This document shows positions 17,495-26,600 of a DNA stretch of 64,000 nucleotides, in pieces. The translations under genes and the position numbers were made by a program. The notes beneath the pieces are model-generated. The model worked only from the letters and a program-made list of their open reading frames with translations, was not told the origin of the DNA and ran no database searches. Source of the stretch: Actinospica robiniae DSM 44927 (GTDB lineage: Bacteria; Actinomycetota; Actinomycetes; Streptomycetales; Catenulisporaceae); NCBI RefSeq assembly GCF_000504285.1, contig NZ_KI632511.1, positions 4,523,372 through 4,587,371 on the forward strand. Reading direction: 5' to 3'. Position 1 is the stretch's first letter. Every line of letters begins with the position of its first letter.

Positions 17495-17500
17495 AGCCTT

Positions 17501-17720
17501 CCCCCCGGTCGGTAGCCGGCAGATGGCGTAATCTCCGCCCTTCGGGCCTCGGTGCTACGGCACCGGGGCCCGCGACCATGTGAGGTGTGATGGGGAACCG
17601 AAAGGCCCGGCGCCGCCGGGAAACTCGACGACGAGGACTACCCCGCCTAAGGCGGGCACCGCCGCTATTCGCGCTACCGGCTGAAGCCGGCCTCGGGGGA
17701 AGACACACGACAAGGCGCTG
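17501..17720 (+). pseudogene. remnant copy of the MerR-regulator locus
   Basis: This segment repeats 26515-26800. The 26-bp block starting CCCCCCGGTCGGT (17505 here, 26515 there, offset by flanking bases) differs at two positions. Then follow the same hairpin with a TACG loop and the start of the coding region. The coding part is broken: the DEDYPAY stretch is joined directly to the HRRYSRY stretch by loss of about 90 bp, with a stop at the junction (CCGCCTAAGG). Upstream codons are also disrupted, so no product is made. Confidence 0.8.
17544..17571 (+). terminator. hairpin with TACG loop (copy 1)
   Basis: GGGCCTCGGTGC pairs with GCACCGGGGCCC around a TACG tetraloop, with one G-T pair. It lies 50 bp after the SCO5918-type gene and can end the helicase transcript. 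The same hairpin occurs at 26559-26586. Confidence 0.7.
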
Positions 17721-17734
17721 CCCCGTCGGATTCC

Positions 17735-18187
17735 TCACCCATGCTCGGTCGTGGGTCGCCCGTCGGCTTCGCCTTCGACCACGTCGAGTCCGGGCAGACG
17801 GTCGGTGAACCCGGCCATGGACAAGACGGTGTGCACCGTGGGCGAACAGGTGATGCGCAGGGACGCGCCGCGTCGCGCGGTCAGAATGTAGGCGCGTACG
17901 AGCACGCTCAAGCCCATCGAGTCGATGAAGTCGACGGCGGTGAGGTCGAGGTGGTTGTCCTCGTCGTGCAGCCAGGGCATGATGCACGCGGCGACCTCGT
18001 CGGCGTTGTGCAGATCCATCTCACCGGTCAGGAGAAGATCCGCGCCGCGAGGGTGGACCACGCACGCGGGAGGGTGAATCTGCCCGACGGCCTGCGATTC
18101 GGGGCCGTATCCCGTCGGCGACACAGCCGCATCGGGTCGGCCCTCGGATGCGTGCGAGTATGCGTGGGCGTTCATCCCGAGCACCAT
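17735..18187 (-). CDS. STAS-domain protein with DSMG loop
   Basis: A 150-residue STAS protein with a 40-residue N-terminal extension. LLLTGEMDLHNADEV and VDFIDSMGLSVLVRAY mark the fold. The residue before the loop Gly is Met, where SpoIIAA-type proteins carry the phosphorylated Ser, although the preceding Ser is kept. It may be regulated by something other than kinase phosphorylation. ATG 18187 was taken; ATG 18175 is also in frame. It is divergent from the MEDS-STAS gene, with about 230 bp between. Confidence 0.85.
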   Translation of the reverse strand: MVLGMNAHAYSHASEGRPDAAVSPTGYGPESQAVGQIHPPACVVHPRGADLLLTGEMDLHNADEVAACIMPWLHDEDNHLDLTAVDFIDSMGLSVLVRAYILTARRGASLRITCSPTVHTVLSMAGFTDRLPGLDVVEGEADGRPTTEHG

Positions 18188-18420
18188 GACCTTGTCTGCA
18201 CCGAACTGGCCAGTGCGTTGCGCCCGTGGAACGTGTCACCTTTTATCCTGCCGCATTCCAGCCCCGGCCGCTCGCCGTTTCGACCTGGACGGCACGTGTC
18301 GGCGTCCGATCGGCGGACGTGTAGGGCTTCGGACCGGTTGGATCGGAGATTCGCGGCAATGAGGATCCGGGCACGCCGGGCCACGGTGACGAGATCACCC
18401 GCGGAACGAGGCCGGGAAGC

Positions 18421-19290
18421 GTGACCTCCTGCATCACGGTGGAATTGACGCCCGGGACGATCATGGAAGCAGGATCGATGGCTTCGAACCGCGGCGAGCC
18501 GACGAGGCCGGCGGGAGACCTACGCTGGACTCTCGAGTCCGGGGAGCACGTGTGCTGGCTGGTGCGTTCGCGAGCCGAGTACGAAGCGGGCGAGCGGGAA
18601 CTGCTGGCCCGGGCCGCGCAGGCGGGCGAGAGCGTCATGATCCTCGGGCGCCGCGTGCGCACCCGGCACCAGGCGCCCGGCGTGGCCGGCGACCTCGACG
18701 TGCGGCCCGGCCGCGGCGGCTCGGCCATGGTGGACCTGGTGCGTGAGCAGGCGCTGCGGGTCGGTCGGTCCGGGCGTCCGCTGCGGATACTGGCACGGAT
18801 GGAGCACCTGGCGCCCCCGGACGCGGGGCTCGAGGAGCTGATCGCCCGTGAGATGGACGTGGCCGAGCTCACCGGCCACGGTGTCACCAGCGTCGTGTGT
18901 GCCTATCAGCACACGGCCTGGCAGGCGGAGCTGCTGAGCGGAGTCAGCGCCGTGCACGCACGCCTGATCGGCCCGGCTGCTCACTCGGCCTCGTTCCGTA
19001 TCGTGCCGGCCGCGGCCGACGCCTGGGCGGTGCACGGAACAGTCGGCTATGAAGCGGCTGCCGCCTTCGAGGCGACGATGCGCGCACTGCTGGCACGTTC
19101 TTCGTGGCTGCGGCTGGACTGCGCACAGCTCGAACTGATCGACGCGGCCGGATGGCGTGCGCTGATCGCCGCGACGACCGGCACGCCCGGCGCCCAGGTG
19201 CTGCTCGAACGCGTCAATGACACCGTGGCCGCGGCGTGGAGGCTCTCGGGCTACGAGAACGGCACCACCCAAGTCCTGGTGCGCTCGTGA
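18421..19290 (+). CDS. MEDS sensor domain fused to STAS antagonist domain
   Basis: A 289-residue protein. Residues about 38-190 form a MEDS (DcmR-type sensory) domain: GEHVCWLVRSRAEYEAGE, then an ATPase-like core ending VVCAYQHTAWQAELL. Residues about 205-285 form a STAS domain with LRLDCAQLELIDAAGWRAL. The loop reads DAAG, lacking the phosphoacceptor Ser. GTG 18421 gives the longest frame; ATG 18463 and 18478 are alternatives, and the domain begins after all three. The stop overlaps the next start (GTGA), so it is coupled to the MEDS-ATPase gene, its likely binding partner. Confidence 0.85.
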   Translation: MTSCITVELTPGTIMEAGSMASNRGEPTRPAGDLRWTLESGEHVCWLVRSRAEYEAGERELLARAAQAGESVMILGRRVRTRHQAPGVAGDLDVRPGRGGSAMVDLVREQALRVGRSGRPLRILARMEHLAPPDAGLEELIAREMDVAELTGHGVTSVVCAYQHTAWQAELLSGVSAVHARLIGPAAHSASFRIVPAAADAWAVHGTVGYEAAAAFEATMRALLARSSWLRLDCAQLELIDAAGWRALIAATTGTPGAQVLLERVNDTVAAAWRLSGYENGTTQVLVRS

Positions 19291-20273
19291 CCACTCTCGA
19301 AACCGGTTCTGCGGCAGGCCTCACGCACATGTTCTACCCCTACATCGATCATGAGCAGTACCTGTCGGGCACAATCGCCTACATCGAACACGCCAGAGCC
19401 GGCGGCGGCACCGTGGTCGTCGCCGCCGATCCAGCCCGCCGCGAGCAGCTCGCAGCCCGTCTACCCGACGCCGACTCGGTCCTCTTCGTCGATCCCGCAG
19501 GCGTCCGCCGCAACCCCGGCCGCTTCATCCCGGCCTGGCAGGACTGGATCGGCAGGGTCGCGCGCGACCGCCCGGTGTACGGGATAAACGAGTCCGTCTG
19601 GTCGGGGCGCACCGCCGCACACGTCAATGAGCTGCGTTACCAGGAGTGGCTGCTCAACCGGGCGTTCGCGAGCACGCCGGCCTGGGCTTTGATGTGCCCG
19701 TTCGACGCCGCGGGGCAGGACGCGTCGGTCGTGGCCGCGACAGCCCGCTGCCATCCCCTGCTGTGGGATGGGGCCAAGAGTGTGGCCTCGACCGGATACT
19801 TCGTCGGAGACTACCCGCTCGATGCGCTCGGCGAACCCACCGGACCTGTTCGACGCCTGATCTACGACCTGGCCGCGCTCGCCACCGTCCGCGAAGAGGC
19901 CGGCCGGTTCGCCGCGGCCGGCGGGTTGGGCGAGGACCGCGTGCGTGACCTGAAACTGGCCGTGGCGGAACTGGCCGCCAACAGCATTCGCCACGGCGGC
20001 GGACACGGTACGGCGTCGCTGTGGCGCACCCGGGAAGCGGTGATGTGCGAGTTCAGCGACGACGGCGTGATCACCGACCCGCTCGTCGGGCTCATCCGAC
20101 CGGCACCCACCCGGATCGGCGGGCGCGGTCTGTGGTTCGTCCGCCACCTGTGCGACCTGGTCCAGATCCGTTCCTCGCCGGGCGAGGGCACCCGCGTGCG
20201 CGTGTCGATGGATCTGCCGGACACCACGAGACGGCAGGAGGCCGCCCGGCAGGTGATGAACGGGCACGGGTGA
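19287..20273 (+). CDS. MEDS sensor domain fused to anti-sigma-type ATPase (RsbA-like)
   Basis: A 328-residue protein. An N-terminal MEDS domain (about 12-170; GLTHMFYPYIDHEQY opening) is followed by a GHKL/HATPase_c domain of the RsbW/SpoIIAB class: N box AVAELAANSIRHG, G1 box EFSDDGV, G2 box GGRGLWFVRHLCD. Such kinases phosphorylate STAS partners and hold sigma factors. GTG 19287 overlaps the stop of the MEDS-STAS gene, giving strict coupling. Databases name similar proteins RsbA family anti-sigma regulators. Its sigma factor is not encoded next to it. The MFS remnant begins at its stop codon. Confidence 0.87.
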   Translation: MTTLETGSAAGLTHMFYPYIDHEQYLSGTIAYIEHARAGGGTVVVAADPARREQLAARLPDADSVLFVDPAGVRRNPGRFIPAWQDWIGRVARDRPVYGINESVWSGRTAAHVNELRYQEWLLNRAFASTPAWALMCPFDAAGQDASVVAATARCHPLLWDGAKSVASTGYFVGDYPLDALGEPTGPVRRLIYDLAALATVREEAGRFAAAGGLGEDRVRDLKLAVAELAANSIRHGGGHGTASLWRTREAVMCEFSDDGVITDPLVGLIRPAPTRIGGRGLWFVRHLCDLVQIRSSPGEGTRVRVSMDLPDTTRRQEAARQVMNGHG

Positions 20274-21224
20274 GGGCTTTGTTCGAGCCGGCGCCATGCC
20301 AGGCGAAAGCCGAGGACACCGCGGGGCGCCGAACGGTGTGGCTGATGCTGGCCGGCGTGCTGCTGGTACGGATCTCCTTCAGCTGGGAGGCGCGCGTCGT
20401 GGCGCGGCACGGCGCGCCCCGCTGGACCCGGCGCTGCTGCGCAACCGGCAGTTGACCGGCGGTCTGACGATGTTCTTCTTCCAGTACCTCGTGCAGACGG
20501 GCGTGTTCTTCCTCGTTCCGCTCTACCTGTCGGCGGCCCTGGGCCTGTCCGCGCTGGCGACCGGTGTGCGCATCCTGCCGCTCTCGCTGACCCTCCTGGG
20601 CGCCGCGATCCTGATCCCGCGTCTGCTCCCGGACATCTCACCGCGGCGCGCGGTGCGGTGGGGGATCCTCGCGCTCCTCGCCGGGGCTCTGGCCCTGATG
20701 GCCGCCCTCGACGCCGACGCCGGCGCGGAGATCGTCACGCTTCCCATGCTGTTGATCGGGCTCGGCATGGGCGCGCTCGCCTCGCAACTCGGCTCGGTGA
20801 CGGTATCCGCAGTGCCCGACGAGCAGAGCGCCGAAGTCGGCGGCGTTCAGAGCGCCGTCACCAACCTCGGAGCCTCGATGGGGACGGCTCTGGCCGGATC
20901 GATCCTGGTCGCCGTGCTCACCTCCTCGTTCCTGAGCAGCATCGAGCAGAACCCGGCGGTGCCGCCCGAGGTCAAGAGCAAGGCCGGCGCCGGCCTCGGG
21001 GGCACAGCGACCTTCCTTTCGGACGCTCAGCTCATACCGCCCTCGGCGAGGCGGGCGCGAGTCCGGAAGTGAAGCAGGCCGCGCTCGACGCGAACGCCAC
21101 CGCGAGGCTCGACGCTCTGCGCGCCGCACTCGCGATCCTCGCTCTCGCCGCACTGATCGCGCTCTTCTTCGCCTCACGCATCCCGACCACTCAGCCCGGC
21201 AGGAAGAAACCGGACCGGACGTAG
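20271..21224 (+). pseudogene. decayed MFS (DHA2-type) transporter gene
   Basis: The C-terminal half of a 14-helix drug transporter is spread over three frames. The frame ending at 20455 carries the helix around LAGVLLVRISFSWE; a shift near 20420 leads to LDPALLRNRQLTGG and the following helices with GMGALASQLGSVT; a second shift near 21040 leads to LGEAGASPEVKQAALD and the last helix. The N-terminal half is absent. At least two frameshifts and a large truncation make it non-functional. It abuts the MEDS-ATPase gene, so a rearrangement endpoint lies at about 20270. Confidence 0.85.
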
Positions 21225-21334
21225 CCGGGCACCAGCCGCCGAGCAGCAGCAGCCGCTTTGGACCTCCGGGTGCGGGCTGGAACTCGGGCGCGCGATCTCG
21301 TCGGGGGTGGGCGGCCTGGAGCACACCACCTGGA

Positions 21335-22213
21335 TCAGCGGTCGGCCGCGGCATGCTCTTCGGCGTTCCAGCTGCCCAGCAGCTGCAGGGCGTCGGCTTC
21401 GCGGCTGCCGGGGGCGACGTGGCAGACGATCAGGGACAGTCCTTGGTCGGCGGCGAGGTCCATGGCTTCGTAGTTGAAGGTCAGTTCCCCGATCAGGGGG
21501 TGGTTGATGCGTTTGGCGCCCGCGCGGTGGCGGCGTACTTCGTGGCGGGCCCAGCGCTGGCTGAAGGTGTCTCCGCGGGTCGAGAGCTCACCGATGAGGT
21601 CGGACACAGCCTTGTCATACGGGTTGCGGCCGACTTCGGCGCGCAGGGTGGCGACGTTCTGGTCGGCGACGGCGTCCCAGTCGGGGTAGAACTCTGCGGC
21701 GGCTGGATCGAGGAAGGTGAAGCGGGCTGCGTTGACCGGCCGGGCGGGGCTGGTGAAGACCGGCGCGAACAGCGCGCGGGCCAGTGCGTTGCCGGTGAGA
21801 AGGTCCAGGCGGGCGTTGCGGATGTAGGCCGGGACCCCGGCCATCGCCTCGACCATGGTGCGCAACTGCGGGCGCAGCGGTTGGCGGGCCGGGCGGGTCG
21901 GGGTGTGGGCCGCGGCTGCGGTGGCGTTGGCGGCGCGGACGAGGTCGAACAGGTGGGCGCGTTCGGCGTCGTCGAGGTGCAGCGCGCGGGCCAGCGCGTC
22001 GAGGACCGCGTCGGTCGCGCCGCGGGCATCGCCGCGCTCCAAGCGGGTGTAGTACGGGACGCTGACGCCGGCGAGCATCGCGACCTCCTCGCGGCGAAGT
22101 CCCGGCACCCGGCGCGCCCCGGCGAGCGGGGACAGCTTCAGCCCGGCCTGCTCGGGGGTGATCCGGGCGCGGCGGCCGGTGAGGAAGTCGCGGATCTCGG
22201 AGCGTCGGTCCAT
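21335..22213 (-). CDS. XRE-family regulator with MmyB-like ligand domain
   Basis: A 292-residue regulator. Helix-turn-helix at about 10-75 (GLRREEVAMLAGVSVPYYTRLERG), then a PAS-like MmyB domain at about 105-270 that binds hydrophobic ligands in relatives (AYIRNARLDLLTGNALARALF, FNYEAMDLAADQGLSLIVC). ATG 22213 gives full family length (about 270-300). Regulators of this type usually lie next to, and control, an oxidoreductase gene. Here it is divergent from a small membrane protein, an alcohol dehydrogenase and two aldo-keto reductases, the probable targets. Confidence 0.9.
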   Translation of the reverse strand: MDRRSEIRDFLTGRRARITPEQAGLKLSPLAGARRVPGLRREEVAMLAGVSVPYYTRLERGDARGATDAVLDALARALHLDDAERAHLFDLVRAANATAAAAHTPTRPARQPLRPQLRTMVEAMAGVPAYIRNARLDLLTGNALARALFAPVFTSPARPVNAARFTFLDPAAAEFYPDWDAVADQNVATLRAEVGRNPYDKAVSDLIGELSTRGDTFSQRWARHEVRRHRAGAKRINHPLIGELTFNYEAMDLAADQGLSLIVCHVAPGSREADALQLLGSWNAEEHAAADR

Positions 22214-22353
22214 ACCTCGAGCTTACGGCCGTGCACTCTATGACAGCAGCGGGCTGGGGGTCCCGGTCAGGGTCCCTCTCATGGTCGGTGGGCGGGTGCC
22301 CGGGGTGTTTGGCTTGATGGCAGATCGCCCGCACCCCGTGCCCGGAGGTACCG

Positions 22354-22572
22354 ATGACCACCGCCACCCGCACAGCGAACCGGGCCCCTGCCCTGCCCCG
22401 GACCGGGGCGCCGACCGGTTCGCGGTTCGCCCTGGGCGCAGTGGTCGCGCTCTACGGGGCACTGGTCGGTGCCGGGTCGTTCGCCACCGGGACGCGCACC
22501 GGTCTGCTCATCGCGGCCGTCCCGCTCGCTGTCGGCGCCGCCGTCGGCCTCACCCGGACCCCGCGGCGCTGA
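22354..22572 (+). CDS. small hydrophobic protein
   Basis: A 72-residue protein with a polar N-terminus and two hydrophobic stretches (about 26-46 and 50-65), likely membrane-embedded. GGAGG is well placed before ATG 22354. It is the first gene of the presumed operon divergent from the XRE regulator, and ends 75 bp before the dehydrogenase. No family is recognised. Confidence 0.6.
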   Translation: MTTATRTANRAPALPRTGAPTGSRFALGAVVALYGALVGAGSFATGTRTGLLIAAVPLAVGAAVGLTRTPRR

Positions 22573-22647
22573 GCAAGCGGCTGTCGAAGTCCGTCGGCCG
22601 GCGCCCGCCGGGTGCCGGTTCGCTACGAGGAAAGGAGGATGGTCCTC

Positions 22648-23682
22648 ATGCGAGCGACCATCATGTACGGCGCCGGGGATGTCCGCGTCGAGAACGTGCC
22701 CGACCCGGTGATCAAGGCACCGACCGACGCGGTCGTACGCGTCGTGCGCGCCGCGATCTGCGGCAGCGACCTGCACCCCTACCGCTCCATGCCCGCGACC
22801 GACACCGGACGGGCGATGGGACACGAGTTCCTCGGCATCGTCGAGGACATCGGCACCGAAGTCACCGGATTCAAGCGCGGCGACCTGGTGCTCTCGCCGT
22901 TCACCTACGCCGACAACACCTGCTACTGGTGCAACCAGGGACTGCACACATCCTGCCCGAACGGAGGGCGCTACGGGTTCGCCGGAGTCGACGGCGGCCA
23001 GGGCGAAGCCGTGCGGGTCCCGCAGGCGTCCGGAACCCTGGTCAAACTTCCGGCCCGGGCCGACTCGGCACTGCTGGACTCGCTCATGACGCTCACCGAC
23101 GTGTTCTGCACCGGCCACCACGCCGCCGCCACCGCGCACGTCGCACCCGGCACGCGCGTCGCGGTCGTCGGCGACGGCGCGGTAGGCCTGTGCGCGGTCC
23201 TCGCGGCAAAGAGGCTCGGGGCCGAGCAGGTCATCTTGATGGGCCGTCACACCGACCGCACCGACCTGGGCAGCGACTTCGGCGCCACCAACGTGATCCT
23301 GACCACAGGTGAAGAGGGCGCCGCCGAAGTCAGGAAGCTGACCGACGGGCGTGGGGCCGACGCAGTGCTCGAATGCGTCGGCAGCATGCAGACCCTCACC
23401 ACCTCCTTCGCCGCGGTCCGCGACGGCGGCGTGATCAGCCGCGTCGGAGTCCCGTCCTACACCGACGGCCCCATCGGCATGGACATGATCATGCGGAACA
23501 TCACGCTGACCGGCGGCGTCGACCCCGCCCGCCACTACATCGACGAGATCCTGCCCGACGTCCTCGACGGAACGATCGAACCCGGACGGGTCTTCGACCT
23601 CACCCTCGACCTCGACGCGGTGCCAGACGGCTACCGCGCCATGGCCGACCGCGAAGCGCTCAAGGTCCTCATCACCCCCTGA
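22648..23682 (+). CDS. zinc-dependent alcohol dehydrogenase (MDR family)
   Basis: A 344-residue medium-chain dehydrogenase. Catalytic zinc ligands are Cys in AAICGSDLH and His/Glu in GHEFLG; the structural-zinc lobe is present but sparse ([12 protein letters not shown]). The Rossmann motif is [15 protein letters not shown] 22648 was chosen with GGAGG about 9 nt upstream; ATG 22639 overlaps that site. The enzyme should oxidise alcohols or reduce aldehydes with NAD(P). It is followed by two aldo-keto reductase genes, indicating a carbonyl-detoxification operon. The substrate cannot be deduced. Confidence 0.9.
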   Translation: MRATIMYGAGDVRVENVPDPVIKAPTDAVVRVVRAAICGSDLHPYRSMPATDTGRAMGHEFLGIVEDIGTEVTGFKRGDLVLSPFTYADNTCYWCNQGLHTSCPNGGRYGFAGVDGGQGEAVRVPQASGTLVKLPARADSALLDSLMTLTDVFCTGHHAAATAHVAPGTRVAVVGDGAVGLCAVLAAKRLGAEQVILMGRHTDRTDLGSDFGATNVILTTGEEGAAEVRKLTDGRGADAVLECVGSMQTLTTSFAAVRDGGVISRVGVPSYTDGPIGMDMIMRNITLTGGVDPARHYIDEILPDVLDGTIEPGRVFDLTLDLDAVPDGYRAMADREALKVLITP

Positions 23683-23717
23683 ACCCGAACCCCTGCCGTG
23701 CCAGGAGGCACGAAACC

Positions 23718-24590
23718 ATGATCCTGACTCTGAACAACGATATCCCGATGCCCGCCCTCGGCTTCGGCGTCTTCCAGACGCCCCCAGACGTCACCACCGA
23801 CGCCGTGCTCGCGGCCCTTCAGACCGGATACCGCCTCATCGACACCGCCGCCGCCTACGGCAACGAACGCGAGGTGGGCGAAGCCATCCGCCGCTCCGGA
23901 TTGCCGCGCGAGGAGGTGTTCATCGAAACGAAGGTGTGGATCAGCGACTACGGGTACGACCAGACCCTGCACGCCTTCGACAAGTCCGCCGGCAAACTCG
24001 GCGTCGAGCAGATCGACCTGTTCATCCTCCACCAGGCCCTGCCGAGCCGGTTCGACCTGACCCTCGAGGCCTACCGGGCGCTGGAAACCCTGCTCGCCGA
24101 CGGGAAGGTCCGCGCGATCGGAGTGAGCAACTTCATGCCCGAACACCTCGAGGCACTGATGAAGCAGGCCACCGTCCTGCCCGCCGTCAACCAGGTCGAG
24201 GTACACCCCTACTTCACCCAGCCCGGGGTGCAGGATGCCGACGCCGACCGCGGCATCCTCACCCAGGCATGGTCGCCGATCGGCGGCATCACCAGCTACC
24301 GCGGCACCGGCACCAGCACCTTCGACGACCCCACCATCGCCGCCATCGCCCAAGCCCACGCCAAGACCCCGGCCCAGGTGATGATCCGCTGGCACCTGCA
24401 GGAGGGCCGCTGCGCGATCCCCAAGTCGGTGCGCCCGGAGCGGATCGCCGAGAACTTCGACGTGTTCGACCTCGAACTCACCACCGACGAACTCGCCACC
24501 CTCGGCGCCCTCGACACGGGCACACGCGGCGGCCCCGAACCGACCGACATCACCCTCGAGAACTTCGGACGGCCCATCCCCGAAGCCTGA
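23718..24590 (+). CDS. aldo-keto reductase (AKR5/2,5-diketogluconate reductase type)
   Basis: A 290-residue (beta/alpha)8 NADPH oxidoreductase. The catalytic tetrad is visible: Asp in [11 protein letters not shown] with Tyr following, Lys in FIETKVWI, His in LFILHQALP. The NADPH motif [18 protein letters not shown] is conserved. AGGAGG sits 10 nt before ATG 23718. It follows the alcohol dehydrogenase by 35 bp and is co-transcribed. It is only distantly related to the second reductase at 24815, so the pair is not a recent duplication. Confidence 0.92.
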   Translation: MILTLNNDIPMPALGFGVFQTPPDVTTDAVLAALQTGYRLIDTAAAYGNEREVGEAIRRSGLPREEVFIETKVWISDYGYDQTLHAFDKSAGKLGVEQIDLFILHQALPSRFDLTLEAYRALETLLADGKVRAIGVSNFMPEHLEALMKQATVLPAVNQVEVHPYFTQPGVQDADADRGILTQAWSPIGGITSYRGTGTSTFDDPTIAAIAQAHAKTPAQVMIRWHLQEGRCAIPKSVRPERIAENFDVFDLELTTDELATLGALDTGTRGGPEPTDITLENFGRPIPEA

Positions 24591-24625
24591 TCCGTCGCGC
24601 CCCAGCATCCGGAGAACGAATCGAC

Positions 24626-24810
24626 ATGCGGGTCGCCACTGAAACCCCCACCTTCACGGCCCCGGCTGAGCGGTTCACCGGCGATGTCTCCCTCAACCCG
24701 ATCCAGGGCCCCGACGCTCCCGCATGCCCGGGTGCGCGCTGGTGTGCTTCTGAACCGGAGGCACCGCGCCACACCGCGCCGGGCGACACCCGCAGCTCAC
24801 GGAAGGTAAG
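24626..24810 (+). pseudogene. 5' remnant of a cupin-domain gene
   Basis: ATG 24626, with GGAGAACGA upstream, opens a frame reading [21 protein letters not shown], the usual N-terminus of small cupin proteins found in such redox operons. After about 28 codons the similarity stops and the rest, including the metal-binding barrel, is gone. The frame then runs into the next gene without its own stop. The remnant shows that a cupin gene was deleted from the operon between the two reductases. Computed frames may fuse it to the downstream reductase by mistake. Confidence 0.7.
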
Positions 24811-24814
24811 CACC

Positions 24815-25792
<978 letters not shown>

Positions 25793-25939
25793 TGACTCCG
25801 GCCAGACCTCAGCTCACGCCAGAAGGCAAGCAGCCAAGGCGCACAGCAGGTCCGAATCTCAGACGCGGTACGCCGATGCGGGGCCCGTGCAGTTCGCCTG
25901 AGCCCCGTATCGGCTCAGTTCGCAGGGCGGTGTTCTCGA

Positions 25940-25973
25940 GCCGGTGAAGCCGGTGAAGCCGGTGAAGCCGGTG
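25940..25973. repeat. 9-bp tandem repeat
   Basis: GCCGGTGAA occurs three times head to tail and is followed by a partial fourth copy (GCCGGTG). It is non-coding and could vary in copy number between strains. Confidence 0.8.
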
Positions 25974-26123
25974 TTCGCGGTGGCAGAGGCCGTGGTGACG
26001 GGGACCCGGCCGACGGCACTGACCCGGTGTGCCGGGTGCGCTCCCGGCACAACCCTTCGCGCATGCCCGACCAGCCATTCGAGTGGCCTTCGCGCTGACA
26101 GAAAAACTATCGAGCTTGGGATA

Positions 26124-26147
26124 GATTTTCGCGTCCAGAACGGGTAC
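26124..26147 (+). promoter_or_regulatory. candidate sigma-B-type promoter in non-coding DNA
   Basis: GATT at 26124-26127, 14-nt spacer, GGGTAC at 26142-26147. It fits the sigma-B-like pattern also seen before csp1 and the YtxH-like gene. The local sequence is A+T-rich for this genome. Transcription would run through non-coding DNA to the hairpin at 26559-26586 and the MerR gene. Confidence 0.4.
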
Positions 26148-26558
26148 AGTCTTGGGTGTTGCGAGAGAAGTAAGTCTGATCGACGTGGCAGAGGATGAAC
26201 TGCCCGAGCAGGTATGGACGCATGAGCAGGACCCGGGCCGCAGGTTTGACCCGGCGGCCTGTATGAGTAACGGCCCGACGTGCCGGGACCGGTAGTGAGT
26301 GGGGTTCCGGCGGTGGCTGGCAGTACCACGTAAGTGCAGGTAAGTGGTAGTTCGAGGAGAAGGGAAGGGATACACCGTCTGATCGCCCCGGCGATGGATG
26401 TTCCGGGTGTTGCCGCAGTCCCATCGGAAGAAAGGTGGTCTCCGGTCACAATTGTGCGATCCCCGCGCCCCTGCCTCGTCAGGCGGCATCCGCGGGTAAC
26501 GATCCACCGACTCTCCCCCCCGGTCGGTGGCCGGTAGATGGTGTTGACCCATCACCCC

Positions 26559-26586
26559 GGGCCCCGGTGCTACGGCACCGGGGCCC
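26559..26586 (+). terminator. hairpin with TACG loop (copy 2), upstream of MerR gene
   Basis: GGGCCCCGGTGC pairs perfectly with GCACCGGGGCCC around TACG, followed by TCTT. The stem ends 14 bp before the GTG start of the MerR gene. It may end an upstream transcript or act as an attenuator in the MerR leader. Confidence 0.7.
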
Positions 26587-26600
26587 TCTTACCGTGAGAG

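Larger units (their letters stand above)
25793..26600. other. 800-bp region without a protein gene
   Basis: No open frame here has convincing codon use. It holds a 9-bp tandem repeat (25940-25973), an A+T-richer stretch (26095-26200) with a sigma-B-like promoter match on the + strand, an inverted repeat TACCAC..GTGGTA near 26330-26350, and at its right end the block shared with 17501-17571 including the TACG-loop hairpin. A non-coding RNA of about 400 nt ending at that hairpin is possible. Confidence 0.5.

Noticed and set aside
25940-25973. CRISPR array
   Set aside because: Units are 9 bp and adjacent with no spacers, and no cas genes are present.
25809-26555. A 248-codon minus-strand frame in the non-coding stretch
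   Set aside because: Codon use is poor, its predicted product is Arg/Ser/His-rich without any domain, it reads through the tandem repeat, and no ribosome binding site is present.
26090-26600. 5' part of a group II intron or other known structured RNA
   Set aside because: The stretch looks RNA-like, but no GTGCG-type intron start, no reverse-transcriptase gene and no domain V hairpin were found. It is kept only as a possible unknown sRNA.
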